NCBI GenBank assembly: GCA_003141455.1
Contig: PLMA01000048.1
Coordinates: 96,194-160,193 of the forward strand
Reading direction: 5' to 3'
Source of the DNA: Chloroflexota bacterium
GTDB lineage: Bacteria > Chloroflexota > Limnocylindria > Limnocylindrales > CSP1-4
Length of the DNA: 64,000 nt
Positions within the stretch are counted from its first letter, which is position 1, and each line of letters opens with the position of its first letter. Position numbers and translations under genes: made by a program. Of the stretch, positions 54,459 through 62,744 are shown one piece after another. The notes below the pieces were generated by a model, which saw only the letters and a list, made by a program, of their open reading frames with translations, searched no databases and was not told the origin of the DNA.

Positions 54459-57400
54459 GGCCGCACCTCGTAGATCTGGATGACGACCTGAGTCGAGACT
54501 CTGCCGGAGCTGTCACTCGTCTGGGCCGATTGCTGGTAGACCAAAACTCCGTGGTAGCGGTGCACGTAGTTGCGGAGCACTCCGTCGAAGAACGGCGAGC
54601 GCTGGGCCGACCAGATGTCCGTGACGATGTACTGGATCTTGTTTAGCTGCAGCGAGCGATCCGGGTTCACGATCGGGTCGTAAGCCGGGTTTCGGCGGAT
54701 CGGATTCGGGCTGACCGAGAGGCCATACGCCTTCCGCTGTCCATAGAACTCGACGATGTTCGCCATCGTTGGGCCGACGGTCAGGAAGACTGCCCCCTCC
54801 GGGACGCTCTCCCGGATCCAGGCCCCGGTGTCACGGCCGCCTGGTAGTCCGCCGGTGCCGGCCAGGGACCCGCTTATCGAGGTGGAGCCTATGGCCGCGA
54901 CAGTCGGGACGGCGATGCTGATCATCGTGATCGTGAGGAAGGCCGAGACCGCGATCCCGACCGACCGCGAAGACCGCTGCAGGCGGTCGACCACGCGGTG
55001 CCGTACGGACGACCGGGTGGGCGTGGTGGGTACGGTGGACGCGGTGGACACGGCGGTCGAGGCCAGCAGACGGTCGAAGGCGCGCCCGTAGGCCAGCTTC
55101 GAGTTAGTGGCCCCCGTCAGCAGGCGGTCGAATGCGACCCCGGCCAGGATCGCCACCGCAGGCGCGAGCGGCAGGAGGTACTGATAGCCCTTGACCGGCC
55201 AGAGTTCGAAGAAGGCGACCGGGATGGCGATCCAAACGACCACCAGCCGATCCTCCCAGAGGCCCCGGCGAAGCACGTAGAGCAGTCCCGCAAGACCGGC
55301 TATGAGGACCAGCGGGCCCATGGCCGAGGGGATGACCTCGGCGTAGAAGGTCCAGGGATGGTTCGCCTGCCGCAGGACCTGCCACAGAATGAAGGACTGG
55401 GCGGCGTTGGTGCCCTTGCCGATGAGGATCGCCGCCGGGTACGGCGCCACGGCGATCAGGAACAGGGCGATGGCCAAAAGCTGGCGGCGGGCTGCGATTC
55501 GGATCTCGGGAGACAGGAGAAGGAAGGCGACGATCACTGGAACGAGCAGGACGGCCGTCTCCTTGGCGAGCACGGTGAGGCCGGTGGTGAAGGCGGCGCC
55601 ATACAGCCACCGGGATTGGCCGGACCGGGCGAAGCGGGCCATCTCGTAGACGCTCAGCAGGAAGAGGGTCGTTTCGGGTCCGTCAAGGAGAGCCTGACGC
55701 GTTACCACGACGTGGTACGGCATCAGGGCCAGGAATGCGGCCGCCAGCAGGCCGACCCTGCGGTTGTACAGCAGAGCGCCCGTGGCATACGCCAGGGCGA
55801 CCCCGGCCAGCCCAAAGGCAACGGAAATCAGCCGGGGCGTGATGTCGTTGACGCCGAAGAAGCGGAACGGCAGGGAGTTGAGGAACTGCACGAGGAGGGG
55901 ATGAGCGCGGAAGATGGCGAACAGGCCGGTGTACGTCTGATCTCCGGCCAGGGACGCGCCCTGCCCGGCGTAGACCGCTTCGTCGTTGTTGAAACCCACC
56001 GCCCCGATCGCCCACAGCCGCACGGCGGCGGCCACCAGGAGGATTGCGGTCAACCCAACCCAGACCCGGGCGTTCGTGCGGATGCGAGTAATCGCGCGTG
56101 CGCGGGCTTCCGCGAAGCTGGGGACGAACGGCATCCCGCCCGTAAGGCCGAATGCGCCGACGGGCTGTATGGCGATGGCATCGGCCCCGGCTGCGGATAT
56201 ACCTCCGCTCACGGCCTTGGCGGGATCCTCCACTCGGGGAGGCTTCCCGCGCTTTCTCTTTTGACCGGCCGCCGACTCAACCGGAAAAGGGCGCTCACCT
56301 CCGGCGCTCGGGCCGAAACTCTCACTACCGAGGGTAGTCGCGAAGGAGAAGGCGGCGGCGGCGACTTCGGCATGTGCCTGGGCCGGAATCGATCCCGCCA
56401 ACGCGGCAGGGGCGTAGTCTCCGACCTCCGCGGCCGAGGCCGCGACCGGGGCGCCCGCTTGGGCGGGGAAGCCCACCGGCTCGCGGTCATCTGTCTCGAT
56501 CGGGATGCCGACCGGCTCGCGGTCATTGGTCTCGATCGGGATGCCGACCGGCTCGCGGTCGTCGGTGCCCAGGATCAGCTTGGGGAGCAGCTCACCCCAC
56601 TCGTGACCCCGGACTCGGAGTCGCCATACGGTCACGTTCTCGATGGCCTGGGTCAGGAGCTGCCTTTCATGGGCTCGAAGCTGTTCGTAGTTCTCGCCCC
56701 CGATCACCAGCTGTGGGGCGAGCGTGGCGAACGGCGGGAAGCCGTAGGCGTCGTCGGTGTTCTCGATCAGCTGATCGATGGCCGCCTCGAGCTCGACGCG
56801 CTCCTGGACCGGCTCTCCGCGTTCCATGAGGAAGACGTTGGCGATAGGCGTTTCGACCGCGATGTGAGCCGGCAGCAGCTTGGTGATGTGGTACTTGGGC
56901 GGCGGAACCACGATCTGAAGGACGCTGTTGATGGACATGATCGGCACGTTGAGGCTGCCCAGCCCCTTGCCCACGGTCCGGCCGCTCTTGGAGTGAACCC
57001 GGCTCTGCACCTGCAGCTGCATGCGCTTCCTGGGGCTGAGGGTCGCGACGTCCACGGCCCGGGTCATGGTGTGGTAGGAGAGCGTCATCGGCTTGGGGAA
57101 GGTCCGCACGAAACCGGCCGGGTCGATGATTGCCATGTCGTCGGAGATGAAGCGCCAGTGGCGGTCGCGCACGAGGTTGATAACGGTGCTGGTCTTGCCC
57201 GTGTCCGTCTGAGCCGAGAGCAGAGTCGCCTTGCCCTCGACCTCCAGCCCCGCCGAGTGGAGCAGCACGTAACCCTTTGAGACCAGCACGAACCGCAGCA
57301 GCGCCTCGACGACGTTCGTATACAGGACGTGTCGCGAGAGACCCAGAAGCGGCGATGCGTCGATCAAGATGGGGTTGCCCATGGTCACGTTGAAGTCGGC

Positions 57401-58081
57401 CCCCAGGACCCCCAGGTGCTCCCTGTACGTGATGCGTTCGCCGTCGCGCCGCAAGCGGACGCGGGTAGAAGGCAGGGCTCCCACGCGGCGGACGCGGATT
57501 CGAATGTCCGGAGGCGAGGTCGACTCCGTTCGGAAATAGGCCAACTCCGGAAGCTCGGAGTCCGAGTCGAGACGGATCAGGCCGCCGATGTCATAGCGGT
57601 GTTTCTGGGCCTTGACCGGCGATGCGCCCAGCTCGGCTGAAGTGGGATCGCCCGCTTCTCTGCGCCAGACCCATCCATCCGAGACCGCGAAACGCAGGAC
57701 GAACAAGGCGCCGAGGGTGATCAGGTTCGACCACGCCGAGCCCAGCCGGCCGAAATCGCTCAGTGCCCACAGCATGGGCACACGCAGCCCCAGAAGGGCG
57801 ACGTTCATACCCGCGTACGCGACGTAGCGGACCCACGTCCGTCCGACGAATCGTCGACCCGAGAAGGACCACGCTTCGTTGCCCATGAAATTCCAGGTCG
57901 TTGAGGCGGCCGTCGCAGCGAAGGCCGAGGCGACGAACCAGACGCGCAGGTTGTCGGTCAGAGCGACGTAGATGATTTCGTTGACGACGATGCCGCTGAA
58001 CCCCACCAGGAGGAACTTGGCGAGAGCGGCCAACCGAGGCGAAGCCGATGCGGCTCTGCCTCGGCGCGTGAGGACCTTCAT
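54455..58081 (-). CDS. Three-part fusion: GtrA-like, HprK-like kinase and GT39-type glycosyltransferase
   Basis: About 1208 residues from the ATG at 58081 (GGGGAG 8 nt upstream). Residues ~20-145 are a four-helix GtrA domain ([29 protein letters not shown]). Residues ~165-510 contain an HPr-kinase-like P-loop domain ([15 protein letters not shown], then [10 protein letters not shown], then FISDDMAII). A low-complexity linker with 12-residue repeats follows. Residues ~690-1208 are a polytopic GT39/ArnT-like transferase with the acidic motif [11 protein letters not shown] after the first helix. GtrA domains handle polyprenyl-phosphate sugars that GT39 enzymes use as donors, so the ends fit one pathway; the kinase part is unexplained. 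Confidence 0.8.
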   Translation of the reverse strand: MKVLTRRGRAASASPRLAALAKFLLVGFSGIVVNEIIYVALTDNLRVWFVASAFAATAASTTWNFMGNEAWSFSGRRFVGRTWVRYVAYAGMNVALLGLRVPMLWALSDFGRLGSAWSNLITLGALFVLRFAVSDGWVWRREAGDPTSAELGASPVKAQKHRYDIGGLIRLDSDSELPELAYFRTESTSPPDIRIRVRRVGALPSTRVRLRRDGERITYREHLGVLGADFNVTMGNPILIDASPLLGLSRHVLYTNVVEALLRFVLVSKGYVLLHSAGLEVEGKATLLSAQTDTGKTSTVINLVRDRHWRFISDDMAIIDPAGFVRTFPKPMTLSYHTMTRAVDVATLSPRKRMQLQVQSRVHSKSGRTVGKGLGSLNVPIMSINSVLQIVVPPPKYHITKLLPAHIAVETPIANVFLMERGEPVQERVELEAAIDQLIENTDDAYGFPPFATLAPQLVIGGENYEQLRAHERQLLTQAIENVTVWRLRVRGHEWGELLPKLILGTDDREPVGIPIETNDREPVGIPIETDDREPVGFPAQAGAPVAASAAEVGDYAPAALAGSIPAQAHAEVAAAAFSFATTLGSESFGPSAGGERPFPVESAAGQKRKRGKPPRVEDPAKAVSGGISAAGADAIAIQPVGAFGLTGGMPFVPSFAEARARAITRIRTNARVWVGLTAILLVAAAVRLWAIGAVGFNNDEAVYAGQGASLAGDQTYTGLFAIFRAHPLLVQFLNSLPFRFFGVNDITPRLISVAFGLAGVALAYATGALLYNRRVGLLAAAFLALMPYHVVVTRQALLDGPETTLFLLSVYEMARFARSGQSRWLYGAAFTTGLTVLAKETAVLLVPVIVAFLLLSPEIRIAARRQLLAIALFLIAVAPYPAAILIGKGTNAAQSFILWQVLRQANHPWTFYAEVIPSAMGPLVLIAGLAGLLYVLRRGLWEDRLVVVWIAIPVAFFELWPVKGYQYLLPLAPAVAILAGVAFDRLLTGATNSKLAYGRAFDRLLASTAVSTASTVPTTPTRSSVRHRVVDRLQRSSRSVGIAVSAFLTITMISIAVPTVAAIGSTSISGSLAGTGGLPGGRDTGAWIRESVPEGAVFLTVGPTMANIVEFYGQRKAYGLSVSPNPIRRNPAYDPIVNPDRSLQLNKIQYIVTDIWSAQRSPFFDGVLRNYVHRYHGVLVYQQSAQTSDSSGRVSTQVVIQIYEVRP
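56475..56582. repeat. 36-bp tandem repeat in the fusion-protein linker
   Basis: Three copies with a 36-bp period starting at ACCGGCTCGCGGTC (56475, 56511, 56547). They encode a 12-residue unit ([12 protein letters not shown]) between the kinase-like and GT39 parts. Confidence 0.75.
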
Positions 58082-58268
58082 AGAGAGCACTCCCCGAGAT
58101 AGACAAGGCGGATGAGACGCTGAGCGGAGAAATGAGAACTGATGTCCAGACGAAGGGAACTGGCGCTGAGGCGATTGGGATCGGCGCGAACCTTTGCGCG
58201 CCCTGCGGGACGATGTCTGCTCGTCGAGCCGCCGTTGCGTCTGGCGACCCTTGCATCACCGCGACGAG

Positions 58269-59027
58269 CTATGTGCGGCTCGGCCTGGCCACCGGGACAC
58301 GGCCGCGTGCGGCCGCCCAACGAAGCGCCAGGACCACCTTCAAGGCTTCGAAAACGATCGTCCGGCTCATCTTCGAGGCGCCCTCCCGTCGTTCTTCGAA
58401 CGTGATCGGAACCTCGAGAATGCGGGCGCCCAGGCGTCGAGCCCGGAATGTCATCTCGATCTGGAACGCGTATCCGCCGGCATGAACGTCGTCGAGATCG
58501 ATCGACTCGAGAACGTCCGCACGCCACGCCTTGAAACCGCCGGTGAGGTCGCGTTCGGGTAGGCGCAGGACAGCCCTTGCGAAGAGGCTGCCGCCCTTGC
58601 TGATGAAGCGTCGGACCGGGTTCCAGCGTGGGATGACACCGCCCGCTACATACCGGCTGCCCAGGACCAAGTCGGCGCGACCTTCGAGGATCGGCTCGAG
58701 CATGGACGGCAGGAACCGCACCGGATGGCTGAAGTCCGCGTCCATCTGGACGACGATCCCGGCACCCCTGGCCTCGACGCTGCAGAACCCATCGACGTAC
58801 GCTCGACCCAAGCCCTGCTTGGATTCGCGGTGGAGCACTGCGACGTTGGGCTTCTCTGCTGCCATCTGGTCGGCGAGAACGCCCGTGCCGTCCGGCGAGT
58901 TGTCGTCCACGATCAGTACGGAGGCTTCAGGCACCGTGGCCAGGATCGCCTCAGTCATCGGTCGCAGGTTGTCCTTTTCGTTGTACGTGGGCAGCACGAC
59001 CCAGATGCGGGCATCGGCCGGGTGCAT
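58269..59027 (-). CDS. Polyprenol-phosphate hexose synthase-like GT2 glycosyltransferase (Dpm1 type)
   Basis: 252 residues, GT-A fold. IWVVLPTYNEKDNLRPM, SVLIVDDNSPDGTG, the DxD-type QMDADFSHPVRFLP and LVLGSRYVAGGVIPRW match bacterial polyprenol monophosphomannose synthases. It transfers a hexose from NDP-sugar to a lipid phosphate on the inner face. It lacks the C-terminal helices of DPMS-GtrA fusions, and the GtrA part is instead in the next gene. ATG at 59027 has GGAGGAGG upstream. First gene of the operon; the ~190-bp gap to the fusion gene has no clear terminator. Confidence 0.88.
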   Translation of the reverse strand: MHPADARIWVVLPTYNEKDNLRPMTEAILATVPEASVLIVDDNSPDGTGVLADQMAAEKPNVAVLHRESKQGLGRAYVDGFCSVEARGAGIVVQMDADFSHPVRFLPSMLEPILEGRADLVLGSRYVAGGVIPRWNPVRRFISKGGSLFARAVLRLPERDLTGGFKAWRADVLESIDLDDVHAGGYAFQIEMTFRARRLGARILEVPITFEERREGASKMSRTIVFEALKVVLALRWAAARGRVPVARPSRT

Positions 59028-59522
59028 TGGAGCCTCCTCCTGTGGCTAACTCGTGGTTGGCTCCGCGCCAACGCGTTGTCGGGCGGTGCCAGGTCTCCGG
59101 GATTTCGAAGACCGGACTGTACGGCCAACATGTCCCTAGAAGGGGCCCGGGTCCGATTTGTTGCGCTCCGCGTTCGACCGTCGCGGCAGGCGGAAGGGGA
59201 TGGCTCGTGCCCCACTTGGGAGAGTGGGAAGCGTTCCAACCAGAATGGGTAGGGCTACCCCACGTTCAGGCAGGCCCGCGACAGGTAGGGCGAATCCCGG
59301 AGCCGCCAGCCGCGATAGCCGCCCAGCCCCACTCTTCCGCAGTGGCCCTTCTGGTCGGTATCGGAGTTCGCATCGGGCGAGGCATAATCTTGGTCCATAC
59401 CATCCCGTGGGCCAAGTTCCGCGCCCGCATCTGGAGCCGGGGCCCAGTGCCTCTCGGTACTGCGCAACGCTGTCGGCGCGCGGCCCGCCCGATCCTCACC
59501 GCAGCCCCAGTGGAGTCTGCAT
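59028..59522. promoter_or_regulatory. Divergent intergenic region upstream of the glycan operon
   Basis: About 495 bp without a credible ORF. It holds the palindrome GGGTAGGGCTACCC (59247-59260), a CATAAT on the plus strand near 59380, and a GGTAGGGC similar to the motif seen before the metallophosphoesterase genes. Promoters for both directions must lie here but I cannot place them firmly. Confidence 0.4.
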
Positions 59523-61100
59523 ATGTCCCGCTTCCGATCCGGACCGCGCATCCGCGTCCTACAGCGGACTGCACGCCTGCTGACGGTGGCGTCTGCGGTG
59601 GCGCTAATCGTGGCGTCCGTTTCTACCGCAAACGCCGCCACATCGGCCTCTCTCAGACCCATCGCCGATACCTGGGTCAATTCCCAGAGTTCCGGGACCA
59701 ACTACGGGTCGAGCGCGTCCCTCCGCGTCGATGGCGCGCCCGTGTGGAACTCCTACCTGCGTTTTGACCTCAGCTCCACTGCGGGGACCATCACCCGCGC
59801 CTTGTTGAAGCTGTACCCCACCAGCCCGAGCAAGGCGGGTCTTTCTGTCCATTGGGTCGCCAACACGACCTGGGCGGAATCCTCCACAACGGCCGCAAAC
59901 GCTCCCGCTATCGGGGCGCAGGCCGTCTCCTCGGGTCCGCTGACCGCCGGAAGCACTGCTAGCGTCGACATCAGCTCTCTCATCAGCGGCCACGGCCTCG
60001 TCAGTCTGGCCCTCACGGACAATGACGCCACGGCGATCAGGCTGGCGAGTCGCGAGTCCTCCCATCCGCCGGTCCTGGTCCTAACCTTGGCCTCCGCCAC
60101 TCCGATGCCGACAGCCACTCCGACGCCGACGGCCACTCCGATGCCGACGGCCACTCCAATGCCGACGGCCACTCCAATGCCGACGGCCACTCCGATGCCG
60201 ACGGCCACTCCGACGGCCGCTCCGATGCCGACGGCCACGCCGACGCCGACGGCCGCTCCGACGCTGACGCCCACTCCGCCTTCGGCCGCGGGTCCCGTTA
60301 GGGCCGCGTTCTACTACCCGTGGTTCCCGGAAGCCTGGGACCAGTCCGGGACGAACCCCTTTACCCACTACCATCCGTCGGCCGGCTTCTACGACGGCGC
60401 CAGCAAGTCGATTGTCGCCCAGCAGATCCAGGCCATGCAGTACGGCAAGATCAGTGTCGGCATCGCCTCATGGTGGGGTCAGGGCACGGCGACCGACCGC
60501 AAATTCCCGCTGCTGCTCTCCACGTCTTCCGGAACTGGTTTCCGTTGGGCCATCTACTACGAGCCCGAAGGCACGACCGATCCCTCATCAGCTCAGATCG
60601 CCTTGGACCTCGCGTACATCAACAGCCACTTCGCCTCCGACCCGAACACATACAAGATCAACGGACGCCCCGTCGTCTTCGTCTATGCCGGCCCGACAGA
60701 TGGTTGCGGCATGGCCAGTCGCTGGGCCCAGGGCAATGCCGTCGCTCACGACTACATAGTCTTGAAGGTCTTCCCGAGCTACGCCGGCTGTTCGAACCAG
60801 CCCGATCAGTGGCATCAGTACTCGCCCGCGGTGGCCGAAGACGAACAGGCGGGCCACACCTTCGCCATCAGCCCCGGCTTCCGGCTGGCCAACGGTAGCG
60901 TCCGGCTGGCCCGAGACCTCACTCGCTGGCGGGCGGACGTCCGGGCCATGGTCGCCTCACACGAGCCGTGGCAGCTGGTCACGACCTTCAACGAGTGGGG
61001 CGAGGGGACCGCGGTGGAGAGCGCCACGGAATGGGCTAGCCCCCCCGGCTACGGAGCCTACTTGGACGCGCTCCACAACGACGGCGCCGTCACGCCGTAG
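59523..61100 (+). CDS. Secreted GH99-like glycosidase with DNRLRE-type domain
   Basis: 525 residues. Signal peptide (~residues 15-40), then a DNRLRE-like beta domain (IADTWVNSQSSGTNYGSSAS, SYLRFDLSSTAGTITRALLK) that usually binds carbohydrate or aids surface attachment. A Thr/Pro/Met linker with a repeated PMPTAT unit (~195-255) follows. The GH99-like barrel has VRAAFYYPWFPEAWDQ, VGIASWWGQGTATD, RWAIYYEPEG and TTFNEWGEGTAVES with the E-x-x-E pair. Predicted to act on surface or environmental glycans. ATG at 59523. Confidence 0.78.
   Translation: MSRFRSGPRIRVLQRTARLLTVASAVALIVASVSTANAATSASLRPIADTWVNSQSSGTNYGSSASLRVDGAPVWNSYLRFDLSSTAGTITRALLKLYPTSPSKAGLSVHWVANTTWAESSTTAANAPAIGAQAVSSGPLTAGSTASVDISSLISGHGLVSLALTDNDATAIRLASRESSHPPVLVLTLASATPMPTATPTPTATPMPTATPMPTATPMPTATPMPTATPTAAPMPTATPTPTAAPTLTPTPPSAAGPVRAAFYYPWFPEAWDQSGTNPFTHYHPSAGFYDGASKSIVAQQIQAMQYGKISVGIASWWGQGTATDRKFPLLLSTSSGTGFRWAIYYEPEGTTDPSSAQIALDLAYINSHFASDPNTYKINGRPVVFVYAGPTDGCGMASRWAQGNAVAHDYIVLKVFPSYAGCSNQPDQWHQYSPAVAEDEQAGHTFAISPGFRLANGSVRLARDLTRWRADVRAMVASHEPWQLVTTFNEWGEGTAVESATEWASPPGYGAYLDALHNDGAVTP
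60108..60280. repeat. Pro/Thr-linker tandem repeat
   Basis: Short units of the form CCGATGCCGACGGCCACT repeated with small changes encode the PMPTAT linker. This is a slippage-prone tract similar in kind to that at 63790-64000. Confidence 0.75.
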
Positions 61101-61408
61101 GTCTGCGTCGCACGTTGGCTCGAGGTGTGAGCCGGGACTCTGGCCGAGCTTCATACAAGGCCGAGCCTCTGGCGTGGCCTCACGCCCGATGGCCGGATGT
61201 GCCAAGAGCGGCAAGACCGACAGCGTTACGGAGGGTTGCCGGGCGTCCGCCCGTCCCGGTCCACTGGGCTCGGGCTCACGTGGGCACCAGGTAGGACGAT
61301 GCCTCCGAAGGCGTGACTGAGACGCGAGACTATGCGAAACCGCACTAATCTGACCACGCGTCGGTCGCCGGCTGGGAGGCGACGTCACTAAACCCAAAGG
61401 AAGGATCC
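61101..61408. other. Intergenic leader region of the first metallophosphoesterase gene
   Basis: About 300 bp. No gene. It contains CACCAGGTAGGAC at 61285-61297, also found the same distance before the second paralog's ATG, and a GTCGCC/GGCGAC hairpin near 61350-61375. The start of the region probably holds the terminator of the GH99-like gene. Confidence 0.45.
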
Positions 61409-61429
61409 ATGCGGAAGTCGTCGTCGTGA
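61409..61429 (+). CDS. Six-codon upstream ORF coupled to the metallophosphoesterase
   Basis: AAAGGAAGGA precedes ATG at 61409, which opens a six-residue frame (MRKSSS) ending in TGA. That TGA overlaps the GTG of the main gene (GTGA). Either it is a translational-coupling mini-ORF or the true gene start with a frameshift. The paralog at 62745 starts directly at its ATG. Confidence 0.35.
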   Translation: MRKSSS

Positions 61430-62454
61430 CGCGCTCAATCGAGCCCCTGATGACGCAAGCGAACCGGAGGGCGCGGCCCGGAGGGACTCGCAGGGCCAGA
61501 GCGATCGTGGCGGCAGCGTTCCTGCTGTCCTGGCTCGCGCCCCTGCCGCCTATCGCACGACAGGTGGCGGCGGCGGCCGATCCGGTCATAGCCGCCGCGG
61601 GCGACATCGCCTGCGACCCGGCCGATTCGCAATTCGACAACGGCAACGGCACGGGCACCCACTGTGCGCAGAAGGCCACGTCTAATCTTCTCGTAGGACA
61701 CGGTTACTCCGCCGTTCTCTCGCTGGGCGATAACCAGTACTACTGCGGCAGCCTGGCCGCCTACAACGCCGTCTACGGTCCCAGCTGGGGGAGGGTCAAG
61801 GCCATTACCCGTCCGGTGGTGGGCAACCATGAGTACCTGACCAGCGGCGCCACCGCGGCCACGGGCTGCAACGCCTCGAATGCCGGCGCGGCCGGCTACT
61901 TCTCGTACTTCGGGTCCGCCGCAGGCCTCCCAGGCAAGGGCTACTACAGCTTCGACGTGGGCTCGTGGCACCTCATCGCCCTCAACTCCAACTGTGTACA
62001 GGCCGGCGGCTGCAAGGCCAGGTCGCCGCAAGGTCTCTGGCTGGCGGCCGATCTTGCCGCTCACCAGTCTCAATGCCTCCTCGCCTACTGGCACATTCCT
62101 CTCTTCAGCTCGGGTGGTCGAGCCAACGGCGGCACCCAGCAGCTATGGCAGGAGCTCTACGCAGCCCGCGCGGACGTCATCCTCAATGGGCATGACCACA
62201 TCTACGAGCGCTTCGCCCCGCAGTCGCCGACCGGCGCCGCCGATCCGGTCAACGGGATTCGCCAGTTCACCGTCGGTACCGGCGGCGCCAACCACACCTC
62301 GATCGCCACGATCGCCGCCAACAGCGTTGTCCGAAACACGACCAGCTTCGGCATCCTGTCGCTGACGCTTCGCCAGGGCAGCTACAGCTGGAGGTTCGTG
62401 GCCGCCACCGGATCGTTCGCGGACACGGGCTCGGCCGCTTGCCACAACGTCTAG
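61426..62454 (+). CDS. Secreted metallophosphoesterase (purple acid phosphatase-like)
   Basis: 342 residues from the GTG at 61426; an ATG at 61450 is equally possible. A signal peptide reaches ~residue 50. The dinuclear metal centre is visible as VIAAAGDIACD (D-x-A variant), LSLGDNQYY (GD), RPVVGNHEYL (GNHE), AYWHIPLFSSG (H) and ILNGHDHIYERFAP (GHxH). It should hydrolyse phosphate esters outside the cell, perhaps for phosphate scavenging. It is ~65% identical by eye to the next gene, which has an added Pro/Thr tail. Confidence 0.88.
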   Translation: MTRSIEPLMTQANRRARPGGTRRARAIVAAAFLLSWLAPLPPIARQVAAAADPVIAAAGDIACDPADSQFDNGNGTGTHCAQKATSNLLVGHGYSAVLSLGDNQYYCGSLAAYNAVYGPSWGRVKAITRPVVGNHEYLTSGATAATGCNASNAGAAGYFSYFGSAAGLPGKGYYSFDVGSWHLIALNSNCVQAGGCKARSPQGLWLAADLAAHQSQCLLAYWHIPLFSSGGRANGGTQQLWQELYAARADVILNGHDHIYERFAPQSPTGAADPVNGIRQFTVGTGGANHTSIATIAANSVVRNTTSFGILSLTLRQGSYSWRFVAATGSFADTGSAACHNV

Positions 62455-62744
62455 ACGATCCACTCAGGTAAGCGCGGTCCGATCCCGGGCAACGGCATTG
62501 CCCACCAAGCGATGTGCTGATCGGGAGGCCGTTTCGACACCCGGCCTGGCGCTACGTCGCGCCGCCGCGACCTGAGGTCCGCACTGGTGCCGGAAGCCCG
62601 CGCCGTGGATCTATCTCACCACCAGGTAGGACACATCTACCCAATCTGTAGTAGTCCACTGCACTATCCTAAACGGCACCACCACGCCATCCGTCGGTTA
62701 CCGATTGGAAAGCCGTGCCGGCAACCCCGAAGGGGAAGAACCAC
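62455..62744. other. Intergenic leader region of the second metallophosphoesterase gene
   Basis: 290 bp without a gene. It contains CACCAGGTAGGAC (62620-62632), 125 bp before the ATG; the copy upstream is 124 bp before its ATG. The part next to the ATG has a CCCCGAAGGGG hairpin that also includes the GAAGGGGAAGAA ribosome-binding region. Confidence 0.45.

Noticed and set aside
61298..61408. Possible c-di-GMP (GEMM) riboswitch before the first metallophosphoesterase
   Set aside because: Some hairpin and AAACC-like pieces exist, but the invariant core of the GEMM consensus is missing in both paralog leaders.
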